DNA from: Polyangia bacterium
Lineage (GTDB): Bacteria > Myxococcota_A > Polyangia > Nannocystales > Nannocystaceae
Assembly (NCBI GenBank): GCA_030429545.1
Contig: JAUIFF010000012.1
Coordinates: 1 to 64,000, forward strand
Direction of reading: 5' to 3'
DNA: 64,000 nt
Below the pieces are notes generated by a model. That model did no database searches, was not told the origin of the DNA, and was given only the letters and a program-made list of their open reading frames with translations. Shown here piece by piece: positions 1 through 10,800 of the stretch. The first letter of the stretch is position 1; the number at the start of each line of letters is the position of its first letter. The position numbers were made by a program, and so were the translations under genes.

Positions 1-12
1 GTTTTAAATCAT

Positions 13-40
13 GACGGTGACGTATCCAAAAATCACCGTC
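13..40. terminator. Possible hairpin downstream of the DUF839 gene
   Basis: A perfect 8-bp inverted repeat, GACGGTGA (13-20) and TCACCGTC (33-40), lies just past the stop of the minus-strand DUF839 gene. No strong T-run follows on the minus strand (only ATGATTTAAAAC), so it is a weak terminator candidate. Confidence 0.3.
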
Positions 41-82
41 TTAAATCGCCTGTCTCAAGAGACATTAAAGCCTGTATTCTCG

Positions 83-1420
83 CTAGATTGTCCATTTCCG
101 GGCAGGTACAGATACGGTATCGGTATCGGTGCCACCGTCGATATCGGGAAATGGCCCAGTGATCGCCAGGGTCAGGCCATCCGACTGGATATTGACAAAC
201 ATGGCCTTTCCATCAGGCGAAAAACAAACCCCGGCAAACTCGGAGTCGCTCACGGCATTGCGGGCAAACGGGTAAACCTCGCCATCGGCTGTCAGCCCCC
301 GCAGGAAGTTATCGCCGTCGCCATCTTCGGCAATAAACAATTCATCCCACGGCGCAACGGTGATGTTGTCGGGTTTGTCGAGCACGTTGTGGTCGGTCGA
401 CATCGCGATCAACTCGAGTGTCCCGGTATCGCCGTCGTCGACCAGGCGGAAGATCTGGCCGGCGGCAACGGGCCCACCGCTGGTTGAGCAAATGTACACC
501 GACCCCTCGAAAAACCAGATGCCCTCGCCGCGGATAAACACCGCGCCGCCCTTGTCCTGGGCTTCGCCGCGCAGGGTGTCGTCTGCCGGGTCGGGCTCGT
601 CGATGTCGACCCACTCGATCGCTACCACCTCGTTGAGCTGCATGTTGTTGGTCGAAAACACATCCTGGTCGATGACCTTGAGTGCTTGCAGTTGGCCTTC
701 AAACGGCTCGTCCTTGACGGTCGGGACAAACCTGTACACACAACTATTTCCGCGGTCCTCGGTCAGGTAACACACGTTGGTCGCCGGATCGACGGCAGCC
801 GCCTCGTGGTTGCAACGCCCGTAGCCAACCACGCGTTGGGGATCGACCACGGTCTCGGCGTCGGTCGGGCAGACAAACACGTAGCCGTGACCGTCGTCGA
901 CATTTTCTTCGCAGGTGAGCCAACCCCAGGGGCTCACGCCTCCGGCACAGTTGCGGGTGGTCCCAACCAACACGAGGTTGCTCGAAATCCGCTCAAAGGT
1001 TTCGCCGTCGAGCACCACTCGAGACACGCCACCTAGGGCCTGCGGGTCGTAGGCCTCACCGGGAGGATCGGGTTGTTCGGCGGTGTAGGGCGACGAACTA
1101 AAATCGTCGGGGCTAAGCTCGTGGTTGCGCATCAAGATGACGGTCCCGTTGGGCCCGGCAAACGCTCCCATGCCATCGGGTTTTCCCGGGACTTTGTACC
1201 CGTCATCCATCGGGTCGTCCTTGGTCTCGATGATCTGGTAGCTAAACCCCGCCGGCAGATCGATGATGCCGTTGGGGTCGGGTACAAGGTCGCCGTAGGG
1301 GCTGGCGGCCTGGGCCCTTCGTGAGTAGACAAAGCCAAAGGGGAGTCCGGCGGCCGCGATTGCGGTCCCGCGCAGAAAACTCCGCCGTCTCAAGGTGCCA
1401 AATCGACGTGTCGTCATCAC
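83..1420 (-). CDS. Tat-exported PhoX/DUF839 family protein
   Basis: Encodes 445 aa. The N-terminus has a twin-arginine signal (RRRSFLRG followed by a hydrophobic Ala/Gly/Leu stretch and an AQA-type cleavage site near residue 38), so it is probably folded in the cytoplasm and exported by Tat. The body matches the DUF839/PhoX type of beta-propeller: an early NHE segment (MRNHELSPDDF), CAGGVSPWGWLTCEEN near the middle, YLTEDRGNSCVYRF, and a late FAGVCFSPDGKAMFVN blade. Family knowledge: PhoX proteins are Ca/Fe-dependent secreted phosphatases, but many short DUF839 proteins of about 450 aa have no tested activity. At 445 aa this is shorter than classical PhoX, so a phosphatase role is plausible but not shown. 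It stands alone on the minus strand. A CTGTCAC-like half-site lies upstream near 1526-1532, too weak to call a Pho box. Confidence 0.8.
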   Translation of the reverse strand: MMTTRRFGTLRRRSFLRGTAIAAAGLPFGFVYSRRAQAASPYGDLVPDPNGIIDLPAGFSYQIIETKDDPMDDGYKVPGKPDGMGAFAGPNGTVILMRNHELSPDDFSSSPYTAEQPDPPGEAYDPQALGGVSRVVLDGETFERISSNLVLVGTTRNCAGGVSPWGWLTCEENVDDGHGYVFVCPTDAETVVDPQRVVGYGRCNHEAAAVDPATNVCYLTEDRGNSCVYRFVPTVKDEPFEGQLQALKVIDQDVFSTNNMQLNEVVAIEWVDIDEPDPADDTLRGEAQDKGGAVFIRGEGIWFFEGSVYICSTSGGPVAAGQIFRLVDDGDTGTLELIAMSTDHNVLDKPDNITVAPWDELFIAEDGDGDNFLRGLTADGEVYPFARNAVSDSEFAGVCFSPDGKAMFVNIQSDGLTLAITGPFPDIDGGTDTDTVSVPARKWTI

Positions 1421-1610
1421 GGGCGAAGCTACGGGAGCCGACCCGTGAGCAGGTTACGCAATTGCAACAACTCGCGCGAACTGGCGTGCGAAACCTCCGC
1501 ATTCGATCACGCACAGGTCACAACTGTGACAGCGATATCAATGTACACGCACCATAAATCATGTATTTACATGCCGACCACCCTGGCTGCCCCGTGGTAC
1601 ACTGGCCGCG

Positions 1611-1922
1611 ATGGTCGAAGTTCGGTTTTTTGGCGCGACCCAAGCCTGTGGATCTCCCCGAACGGTCGACCCCGGCGAGTCCCCCACCTTGCTTGAAATC
1701 ACCGCCGCTGCCGGTCTCCTGCTCGGTCGTTCATGTGGCGCCCGCGGGATCTGTCGCAGCTGCAGTGTCACGGTCCGGCGCGGCCTCGAGCTTCTCACGC
1801 CGATCGCCGCGCTGGAGGCAAAGCAGCGACTCCCCGCGAATCAGCGACTCGCCTGCCAAGCCGCCGTGCATCCCGCAGCGTCCGGCGTTGTCGAACTTGC
1901 GCACCCTGCGTGGGGCCGCTAG
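1611..1922 (+). CDS. Plant-type [2Fe-2S] ferredoxin
   Basis: Encodes 103 aa. The iron-sulfur ligand pattern is visible as SCGARGICRSC (C-x5-C-x2-C) around residues 41-51, with a fourth Cys in RLACQA near residue 82. This is the fer2 arrangement of small electron-transfer ferredoxins. No extra domain or signal peptide is present, so it is a soluble cytoplasmic carrier. Start at the ATG at 1611. The gene stands alone, about 140 bp before the TamB-like gene, and the sequence does not show its partner reductase. Confidence 0.8.
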   Translation: MVEVRFFGATQACGSPRTVDPGESPTLLEITAAAGLLLGRSCGARGICRSCSVTVRRGLELLTPIAALEAKQRLPANQRLACQAAVHPAASGVVELAHPAWGR

Positions 1923-2063
1923 ACCTCCGTTGGCCGTCGAAGCGACCATTTCGCCACAACGCGAAGCTGACAACTGTGACAAAACCTGCCGGCCAGTCCC
2001 CCGGACCCGCTGGCAACTGGTGCCAGCACCCGTTTTTTGTGACGAAGCGGCCAAATCACGTTA

Positions 2064-5000
2064 GTGTGGGACGCTGGATCCGTGTCCGCGAAGATGCCCC
2101 CAGGAGCCGAGAAACAGGCCCGCAAAGACCTCCTGGCACAGGCGCGGGAAACCCTCGAACGCTACTGCCGACGCACGCGCTATGCCTACCTCTACCCGGG
2201 CGGCGCCAACGATGCGCTATTGCTTTCGGCCTATCAAGAACTCATGCGTCTACAACAAGTTGGACGCGTGCGCTGGCAAACCGAGCGCCAGCAACTTCGG
2301 GCACTAAAAAAAATCCTCAAACGCCATGTTCGCGCCGACGCGCTCGCCCGCAGTCGACGGCTCGCCTACCAGTTCCCGATTGCGCGCCCACGCACGATTG
2401 TGGGTGAGCCGCCACCGGTGGTCGAACGTGCGCTCGCCGATGTCGCGGCCGAGGCACCCGACGCCGCCGACGAGGTACGGGCATACATTTCAGGTAGGCA
2501 GGTTCGTGAGCTCACCGCCGATGTCAGCATCGCCAGCCGCAGCCGGGTTGTCCCCCGCCTCCAACGCGGGCTCGACATCTTTCGTCGCAAACTAGTTGAT
2601 CATGCATTAGCTGACCCAGAGGACATCACAAGGCTTCACCCTCAGCATATCCATTTTGCCACCGCCCCGCTGCCGCTGCGCCGAGAACGGCCGCTCGCTC
2701 GCCTATTTTTTATCAAGGTCCCGCTGTACTTCTGGATGTTCCTGATCATCCTGTTCAACCTCGGGTACCTCGGCGCCTGGGTATTTTTTAACGACGAGAC
2801 CCTCGGGCGCTTCATGTCCGACAAGATCAGCGGGTTGTTCGACGGCGAGATGGAGTTCGACTCGGTCCACTGGAAACCGTCGTTGATCGTCGACCTCGTC
2901 ACCGGCCAACCGGCGGAACTCCACGTCAAGGGTTACCGCATCTATGAGGGCTACAAACGGCGGGGCGAAGAGTTTCGCCGGACCGCGGTCGAGGCCGAGG
3001 ACGTCAAACTCAACCTCGTACTCCACGAAATCATCCCGTGGAACCGCCTGGGGATTCCGAGACTGCTCGAAATCCCGTGGGTTTTGCATTTCACCAAGGC
3101 CCGCTCCGACAAACCCGTTCGCATCGACGTTCGCCAATATCGTGCGGTCTACCCCGATGGCACGGAGAGCTGGGATGTCGGCCTCGTGTCTGCGTTTGTC
3201 ATGCTCGAGGAGGCGCCGGCGGACCAGCGTGGCCTCAGCATTAAAGTTGAAGATACACAGTTTACCGACCTCCAGCTCAACCTCGACTTTCGCGAGAAAA
3301 GCCAATGGCAAGTTGGTCTCGAGTTTGACAGCACGGACCTCGCGCTCGACTTTCAAGCCCCCGACCCGGAAAATCCGCCGGCTGAAAAACCGCTTGCGTT
3401 CTCCACCCGAGGCCACGTTCCCAGCGGCTTTGTCACGATCGGCTCGCTCGGAGTCAACGGCTACAACCTCGACCTCACCGATCTTCAACTCGACGAGTTT
3501 TCGGCAGGCAACCCGGTAGGTCCCCTCGGTGATATCCGGGTCCTCGGCGACGGCATGATCTCGGGCTCCCCGGCCCACATCGACGGATGGCTACTCGACG
3601 TATTTGAGGACACGTTTGCCGTCGACCTCGACATCGACTTTACCGATGCCGGACCGATTGCAGATACAATTGTTGCGGCCCACGAACTCTCTCCCAAAAC
3701 CGTGCAGGCCAATGGTTCGGTGGCCACGCTCTCGTTTCGCGGGCTGCTCGACGACCCAACCATCGGCCTGAGTGGACAGGGGTTGACCCTCGACTTCTTT
3801 GACGACCCGGCGCTCGACTGGTCGCTGACCGAAGCCGACCTTCAAGTCAAACTCCACCGCGAGCAGATTCCCGACACCTGGGTGCCCTCGTATACCCACG
3901 GGGCGGCGGCCTGGATTGCCGAGCTCGAACACCTGCGGGGCAATGCCCTCGGCGGCCAGGTCAACCTGCTGCCCTACGAGTTGCGCAATCACATCGTCGT
4001 TGCTGCCGAACACCCGCTACCCATGATGATGTCGCTGGCCGCCGAGGTCGACGGCATCGACCCCAGTCGTCTCACTGGCGATCGCAAACTCAAGCAAACG
4101 CTCGCGGGTTCTGCCTCGGGCACCGTCACCGTGCCACGGATGGTGATCACAACCGGAACCCAGGCACGGCTCAACCGGGTCGAACTCGCCTACCGTGAAC
4201 TTGAATATACACGCGACAAGACACCGCGCGACGACGGCATCCCCGACCAGTTCAGCGGTCAGGGGTCGCTGGTGCTCGACGAGGATACCGGCCTCGACTT
4301 TGCCGACACTACGATTTCGACAATCGGTGCCCGGGTTGAGGTGAGCGGTGGTCTCGATGCCGAGTTTGAGCACGTCAAGCCGACAGACCTCAAACTTGTG
4401 ATCGAAGACGGTCGTTCGTTCTTTGCCGCCTATGGCCTCGACCCCTACTTTGAGCGGCTGGCAACCCGGCTCAACATCTCCGGGCCCATCGGCAGCCCCA
4501 ACGGCACCGGAGGCTCGCTCACGGTCTCGGCAGTTGGCAGCGGCAACTACACCCTCACAGGCATCGAAGATGCTCGGCTGTCGATGGACGACGGAATCGT
4601 GCGTCTGCGCAGCCCCAAGGTCAACATGATCGGTGGCCATGGACCGCTCAAGGCGGAATTCGGCCTGTTTTCGCGGGGTGAGCTGGCAAGCGACCCAAAA
4701 CTTTATGTCGACCTCGTGCTCGACGAAGCCGAGCTCGGGCAACTGCTCGGGGACGGCATCCAAAGCAAGGCCCACGTCAAACTCAAGGTCGACGACGGCC
4801 ATGATCACGCGGTCCCGTTGTCCAAACTTCAGGCCCATGGATTTGTCGATTCCCCGCAACTCACCATCGGGGCAAGCGACTTTTACGATGCATCTGCAAG
4901 GTTTGAGGTCACGCCGGAAGGCCTCGACATCGCCGCCCTCAATCTCCCGTTTCACCGCCAGGTCAGCCCCTACCACGCCCCCAAAACCCGGGTACCGGTT

Positions 5001-7877
5001 GGCGAAATCAGTGGCACCGGCAAGTTGACATTTGCCGACGACATGGGGGTGGCGCTCACCCTCGAGGCCTCGAATGTGCCAATCTCTGCACTGACCGATA
5101 TGGCCAGCCTTGGTGACCTCCCGCTCGGGGGGCAACTGCGAAAGGGCTCGCGGATTTCGGTTGCAGGTACAATTTCTAAGCCGGATGTGGTCGGCGACAT
5201 TTACCTGTCGTCGATGCACGCCATCGGCATGCCGCTCGGCCGGGGTCGCCTCGAGATGTCGTCGCACGAGCGGCCCGCCGAGGAGGGCCTGGCCCCGCGC
5301 CATGAGGTTGTCATTAGTGGTGACTTCCGCGATCCCAAGGCGGGCAAGCGCAAACCCGGTGACCCCGACAACCTCGCCTGGTCGCTCAAGGCCAAGGTCG
5401 CCATCGGCGAAAAACGACGCGGCCGGTTGCCACCAATTTCAACCGAGTTTACCGCGCGGTTCGACCACCTGCCGCTGACCTACCCCCTCCACCAAAGCGA
5501 CCTGCCGTGGAAGGAACATGTCGCCGGTCAACTCGAGGGACTCGAAGTCAGCGCGCAGCTGTGCGACTCCTCGGCCCCGTTGCTCCATACCTGCGAATGG
5601 GGTGACAACAAGAAATCCGGCTTTGAGGTCAGCCCCAAACTCCGCATCGAGCTCGACCGCATGTGGCTGCGGGCACGCAACTCGTTGAGCAAGGGTGGGG
5701 TTGTCCGTGGAGATCCGTGCGCCGACCCGTCGGCACTTTGTAGCGACAACCGACTCGTCGCAACCCTTGATGGTTCAAGGATTTCCCTGGCCGATACCTG
5801 GGAGGTTCGCAGCTATAGCCAAAATCAAACCTCCGGTGCCAGCCAAGTGCATCGCCTGAGCATCGATGGTGACTTCGATTTTGGTGAGCCGCCCATGCCC
5901 GATGAAATCCCCGAGAACATCGAGGAGATCGTTGAGCCTACATGTAAACCGCCCGATGCCAGCCGCCCCCAGACCACCCCCCAGGGCAACGCCAAGGCCA
6001 AAATTCAGGGTGAGCTTGCGCTTTCGAGTTTGTCTTCGATCGCCCACGTGTTCGGGGTCAAAGACATTGATGGCCAGGTCGCGCTCAACCTCGATCTGCT
6101 CGGTGTGCTCGGGGCTCCGGTGGTTTCGGGCAACATCGGCCGGGCCGAGGGAGCCACCCCACTCGACCTCGAGCTGACCGAAGATATCCACGTTGAACTG
6201 CCGGAGCTGGCCATGCGGCTAGTCGACAGCACGGTGTTTGTCGCCGGCAATGCCACGGTCGCCGGGCAGAACATCGGCTTTGGCAACCTCAACAACGAGC
6301 CCACGTTTTACACGTTTGCCGGGCCGTGCAACGGCACCTTTGCCGTGTCGGCCCAGGGCGACATCAAGGGCACGCTCATCCAACAACAGGTGCCAAGTGT
6401 GTTCAAGTCGGTCAGCGGGTCACTCGACCTGGGCAACCTCCACATCGCCGGACAATATGCCAATGAGCTGCGACTCGACGACCTACGCGCGCTGGTGCGG
6501 CCAGACGAGGCCGAGGGCTTTCGGGCCAAGCTCGATATCTCCGGCCTCGAAGAGATCGAGCTTACCCGCGGTGAGGTCGAGGTTATCGCCTGTGACCGCA
6601 GCAACAGCTGCCGGGGAGTCCACAACGGCTATGGCGTGTTTGTCGGGGGCACCGAGGCAGTCGAAGCTCGCAACGCGCCACGCAAGGCCCTGCGAGCAAA
6701 AATCGGCAATCGCGGGCGCGCGACCGCCTGGGGATATGTCGCCCTCTCACCCGACTTCTCGGCGATGAAGTCGAGCGGACTCAACCTCGAATTTCAAAAC
6801 ATCAACTACACCATGTTCGACAACTCGGGCCGTCCCGAGCTCAAGGCCACGGTGAGTAGCGAGGGCGTGCAGCTCACCGGCCGCGACCTGGTGACGCTTC
6901 GCGGCGAGGTCCAGGTGGTCAACTCCAAGTGGATCCGCGACGCCCAAGAGCAGTTCAAGGTGCTGTCGTTTGAAGATCCAAACCCGGCCCCAGAAAGCCC
7001 GACGCCCGACATTCTCAACAACCTGCTGTTTGACTTGCGGCTGCGCACCGTCACGCCGGTCCGGGTCAACAACAACGTGTTCAAGGGGGTTGAGGGCCAG
7101 GCCCTGCTCGACATTGGTGGCACATACAACGAAATGGACTTTGCCGGGCGCATCGATGTCAACACCGGCGTTCTCGACATCGCCCTGCTCGGTGCCCAAT
7201 ACGATATCCAGCGCGGGCGCGTGATCCTCGAACGCAACATCATGGACAGCACGATCGACGTGCTGGCCCTGCGCCAGGAACCGATTTACATCGATGCCCA
7301 GCCGCGACAGATGTACCTACAACTGGGTGGCTCACTCAACTCGATCGAGTGGACCTGCATTGTCCAGGGCGATTCGTCGGGCTCGCTCAGCAGCTACGAA
7401 TGTGCCCAATACCTGGTGCTCGGCGAGGGTAGCCAAGAAGTGGCCGAATCGGATGTCCGTCGCTACGGCGGCGGTGGTGGCCTGTTTGGCAAACCGATCA
7501 ATCTGGTGGGGAACCTCACCAAGCTCGATGTCGATCAATACGTCAAACAATCACTGCCCCGACTGACCCCATACACCCCGGAGCTCGGACTGCGCCTCGG
7601 ACAGTTCGGCATCCAAACCGAGATTGAAACGCCAACCCCTTGGTTTGAGTCCGACTGGGGTAGCGTTCGCGTGGGTGCGGGATACACCCGCGGCTACCCA
7701 GGTTTGTTGTTGCGGCAAAGTGCCAACTGGCGCATCCGATTTGAGTTGCTCGACAACGCCTCGATCGAGTTTCGCGACAGCGCCCGCTCGTACTACAACG
7801 AACGCATCATCTTCGACCCCCTCCGCCAACGTAAGCTCGAGTTGCGGTTCGACGGCCAAGTCCCGAGCCTGCGCTAA
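2064..7877 (+). CDS. TamB-like (DUF490/AsmA-superfamily) giant envelope protein with cytoplasmic N-terminal extension
   Basis: Encodes 1937 aa from a GTG start; GTG 2082 or ATG 2094 are alternatives. The first ~210 residues are charged and helical with no signal peptide. A single membrane segment follows at about residues 214-240 (FFIKVPLYFWMFLIILF). The rest is a very long beta-rich region of repeating alternating strands typical of TamB/AsmA bridge proteins. The C-terminal ~350 residues have the TamB hallmark (DLRLRTVTPVRVNNN, GGTYNEMDFAGRIDVNTG, GAQYDIQRGRVILER, LGLRLGQFGIQTEIETP). Known for the family: TamB spans the periplasm and works with an Omp85 partner; related proteins move phospholipids to the outer membrane. 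The Omp85 gene begins 12 bp downstream, which supports the pairing. E. coli TamB is much shorter (about 1260 aa) and lacks the cytoplasmic extension. Confidence 0.85.
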   Translation: MWDAGSVSAKMPPGAEKQARKDLLAQARETLERYCRRTRYAYLYPGGANDALLLSAYQELMRLQQVGRVRWQTERQQLRALKKILKRHVRADALARSRRLAYQFPIARPRTIVGEPPPVVERALADVAAEAPDAADEVRAYISGRQVRELTADVSIASRSRVVPRLQRGLDIFRRKLVDHALADPEDITRLHPQHIHFATAPLPLRRERPLARLFFIKVPLYFWMFLIILFNLGYLGAWVFFNDETLGRFMSDKISGLFDGEMEFDSVHWKPSLIVDLVTGQPAELHVKGYRIYEGYKRRGEEFRRTAVEAEDVKLNLVLHEIIPWNRLGIPRLLEIPWVLHFTKARSDKPVRIDVRQYRAVYPDGTESWDVGLVSAFVMLEEAPADQRGLSIKVEDTQFTDLQLNLDFREKSQWQVGLEFDSTDLALDFQAPDPENPPAEKPLAFSTRGHVPSGFVTIGSLGVNGYNLDLTDLQLDEFSAGNPVGPLGDIRVLGDGMISGSPAHIDGWLLDVFEDTFAVDLDIDFTDAGPIADTIVAAHELSPKTVQANGSVATLSFRGLLDDPTIGLSGQGLTLDFFDDPALDWSLTEADLQVKLHREQIPDTWVPSYTHGAAAWIAELEHLRGNALGGQVNLLPYELRNHIVVAAEHPLPMMMSLAAEVDGIDPSRLTGDRKLKQTLAGSASGTVTVPRMVITTGTQARLNRVELAYRELEYTRDKTPRDDGIPDQFSGQGSLVLDEDTGLDFADTTISTIGARVEVSGGLDAEFEHVKPTDLKLVIEDGRSFFAAYGLDPYFERLATRLNISGPIGSPNGTGGSLTVSAVGSGNYTLTGIEDARLSMDDGIVRLRSPKVNMIGGHGPLKAEFGLFSRGELASDPKLYVDLVLDEAELGQLLGDGIQSKAHVKLKVDDGHDHAVPLSKLQAHGFVDSPQLTIGASDFYDASARFEVTPEGLDIAALNLPFHRQVSPYHAPKTRVPVGEISGTGKLTFADDMGVALTLEASNVPISALTDMASLGDLPLGGQLRKGSRISVAGTISKPDVVGDIYLSSMHAIGMPLGRGRLEMSSHERPAEEGLAPRHEVVISGDFRDPKAGKRKPGDPDNLAWSLKAKVAIGEKRRGRLPPISTEFTARFDHLPLTYPLHQSDLPWKEHVAGQLEGLEVSAQLCDSSAPLLHTCEWGDNKKSGFEVSPKLRIELDRMWLRARNSLSKGGVVRGDPCADPSALCSDNRLVATLDGSRISLADTWEVRSYSQNQTSGASQVHRLSIDGDFDFGEPPMPDEIPENIEEIVEPTCKPPDASRPQTTPQGNAKAKIQGELALSSLSSIAHVFGVKDIDGQVALNLDLLGVLGAPVVSGNIGRAEGATPLDLELTEDIHVELPELAMRLVDSTVFVAGNATVAGQNIGFGNLNNEPTFYTFAGPCNGTFAVSAQGDIKGTLIQQQVPSVFKSVSGSLDLGNLHIAGQYANELRLDDLRALVRPDEAEGFRAKLDISGLEEIELTRGEVEVIACDRSNSCRGVHNGYGVFVGGTEAVEARNAPRKALRAKIGNRGRATAWGYVALSPDFSAMKSSGLNLEFQNINYTMFDNSGRPELKATVSSEGVQLTGRDLVTLRGEVQVVNSKWIRDAQEQFKVLSFEDPNPAPESPTPDILNNLLFDLRLRTVTPVRVNNNVFKGVEGQALLDIGGTYNEMDFAGRIDVNTGVLDIALLGAQYDIQRGRVILERNIMDSTIDVLALRQEPIYIDAQPRQMYLQLGGSLNSIEWTCIVQGDSSGSLSSYECAQYLVLGEGSQEVAESDVRRYGGGGGLFGKPINLVGNLTKLDVDQYVKQSLPRLTPYTPELGLRLGQFGIQTEIETPTPWFESDWGSVRVGAGYTRGYPGLLLRQSANWRIRFELLDNASIEFRDSARSYYNERIIFDPLRQRKLELRFDGQVPSLR

Positions 7878-7889
7878 TCACCCGCTCCT

Positions 7890-10800
7890 ATGCTCCGCCT
7901 CGTCGTCATGCTGACACTCGCTATGGGCCGGCCAGCAGGTGTAGTCGCGGGTTCGGTCGAACCGACGGCCGCACAAGATGTACCCACACCAAATATGGCT
8001 CCCGACGGGGACCGACAATCCTCGCCGCCCGCCAGCGACGACTCCGTGCCAGGCAACCGCGACGAAACGGCGGTGGGCGATGCTGAAGTCGACACAAGCG
8101 AGCAGGCAGATCCGCCCGATACGGCAAACGTGGCGGCGTCTCAACAACAGGCAAATGCCCCAGCAGCAGCGGGCTCGACAGTCGATCGCTGCTCTGTCAC
8201 CGACCCCACGGTCGATCCGTTTGGTCCTGTCGACACGATGATCGAAGCGCTCGCTAGCGCCGGGTTTACGGTCGGCCAGCGGATCCGTACCGACCTGTCC
8301 TTTCGTGGGATTTCATGCCGGGTGGAGCTGCGTGGCGAGGCCCACGGTTTGTTGCAGTATCAACTAGAGCGCCTCGCAACCGAGGGCTTTGTCCTCGAGA
8401 TTGTCCCCATCGACTCCTACCGCGTGGTCCTCGACGCCCGCCGCCCACGTGGTAGTGAACCGCCTTGGGTCCGGTTTCGTCAGGTCGACAAGGTCTCGAT
8501 CGACGGCCGCTACCTCCCGGGTGACAGCAGCGAACGCCTCGCCCAAATCATCGGCCTCGACCGCGAGCGACTCGATCCGCGGGTCCTCAACTTTCAGCTC
8601 GAACAGCTCGGATACCGGGCCGAGTTTTTTCCGGTTGCCGCCGGCGAGGTCATCATTCAGGTCAAGCCGGCCCGCAGCATTCGACGTGTGCGTATACATG
8701 GACACCTGCCGCTATCCAAGCGCGAGGTTCAACGCAAACTCAGCATTCGCGCCCGCCCGGGCGCACTGGCCTACGGGCAATGTGTCGAGCCCAAGCGCCT
8801 GCGCAAAAAAGGCCCCAGGCCGCTGTTGTGCGAGGTCGACGACCAGGCCTGCCTGCAGTGGGAGCGCGAGGAAATCCAAAACCTCAACCGCTTTTTGTTT
8901 GACCGCGGGTACCTCAAGGGCTCCGCCTCGCTGGCACTGGTATGCGGCCGGAGCCGCGACGAGGCCGACGTCCACGTGTTTCTCGACAAGGGGCCGGCAC
9001 ATCGGGTCCGTCGGCGCGACATCACGGTCACCGGCAACGCCCCCGACCGCAACAAAAACTGGATTCGCCGCACCTACTTTCCCCGGATCAAAGCCACACC
9101 ATTTCCCGGGCCACTCACCCGCGACCACGTTGAGGAGGCGACCGAGCGCACCGAGCAAAAGTTTGCCGAGCCGCGCGACTCGATCATCAAAAGTTCGGCC
9201 TCGATCGACCTCGCCTACCTCTATCCGGACATTCAAGTTGAGACCAGCTACGAGGACCTGCGGCCGACCAACGTCCCCGAGGGCAAGCACATTCCGCTCA
9301 AGGTCAAGGTCGACGTCGGTCGTGGCGTGACGACCTCGTTTATCCCCCTGCCCGCGGCCCGGCACCCCGAGCTCGCCACCGATGAGGAGTCGGCCAAACG
9401 CAACTGTCAAATTGCCACGGGCAGCAGTGAGCGGCGGGTGTTGAGCTTTACCGACAAGCGCCTGCGCGGGCAACTGCAGCTGTTCAAGCGGCGCGAGAGT
9501 CCAAGCTTCGACAAGGCCGCCCAGGAGGCCACCCACCTGCGTGTGTTTTACCAATCCAAGGGGTACCTCCTGGCGCGGGTGACCGGTTGTTACTCGGAGT
9601 TTGGCACCCGCTCGGTGTTGGGCCAGCTCAAGTTTTTGATCGACGAAGGACCGCGGGTCACGATTCGCAACCTCGACATCGAACGGCCAGCCGGTGTGCC
9701 CCCGGGCGTGCTCAACCGAATCCGCCGCGAATATTCCCAGGTTTCAGAGCTCAAGCGCGGAAGTTTGCTGACCGAGGGCGGGTTTGACAACGACATCACG
9801 GCCCTGCTCACCGCCTACCAAAATGCCGGCTACCTGTGTGCCCAAGCGACCGCACAGGTCTCGTTTTGGCGCGATGGCTTTGGTAAAAAAGGTGAATATG
9901 CAAAGGTTGATCTGGCAACGATCCACAGCCAGTCAGGAGCCCCCCATTGGCTCGAAAGCAGCTTCAACGAAAAGGGGCTAGAGGCGATCCGCGACCGTCG
10001 GCGGGCACGCGTGTATGTCAAAATCGCAGTCGAGCCGGGTCCGCGTGTGTTCACCTCAGATGCGACCGAGCAGGTCCGCTATTTGGAAACACCGATCCCC
10101 GCCTCCCGCGATGTCAGCGACCTGCCGATCCGCGAACAGGGAGCCTGGGGAGCCAAACGCATGCTCCGCGACTCGCCTCTGCGCGCCCGTAAACGCCGCA
10201 ACACAAACTCGATCCCCGTCTCCCCCGGCACCGAGCGCAAGCTCGAGGAGCATATCACCGACAAGTATCGTAACAACGGTTATCCACTTGCCGATACAAA
10301 GCTTCGCTGGGTTTACAAGCACCCGGATACCGGCGAGGAGTTTCGGGTGCCCCAGGCAAAGCTGCTCAGCGACCCGGCAGTTGGCATGTGTATGGCCCAC
10401 CCGAGCGGCACCGGTGTCGAGGTGGTGCCGGAAATCAATGTCTACGAGGGCAAAAAAGGTAAGTTTGGCGACCGTCTGATCCGCGGCAACTTCAAAACCC
10501 GCGACTGGGTTTTACGCCGTGAAATCGAGTTCTCCCGCGGCGATATCTACTCGAAGGCGAGCGTCGACCAAACCCGCGAGCAGATCGACGGGACCGGGGT
10601 GGCCGAGAGCGTTGTCATTACCCCGCACCCGGTCAACTGCGAACTCGACACCAGCGGCAACTGTGTCATTCACGAGGTCATCGAGATCCGCGAGGCCAAA
10701 GATGTCTCAATGAACATCTCGGGTGGGGTCGGGCTTGCCACCCTCGATCCGCTGTTTGTGTTCTTGAGCCCGAGCTTTCCCAACCTGTTTGGGACCGCGT

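Noticed and set aside
1501..1540. Pho box upstream of the DUF839 gene
   Set aside because: Only one GTGACAG half-site with a near-palindromic neighbour, not the 11-bp direct repeat seen before pstS and the porin.
4017..5303. 428-aa open frame on the minus strand inside the TamB-like gene
   Set aside because: It is antisense to a well supported gene, has odd composition and no motif. Long antisense frames are common in GC-rich genes.
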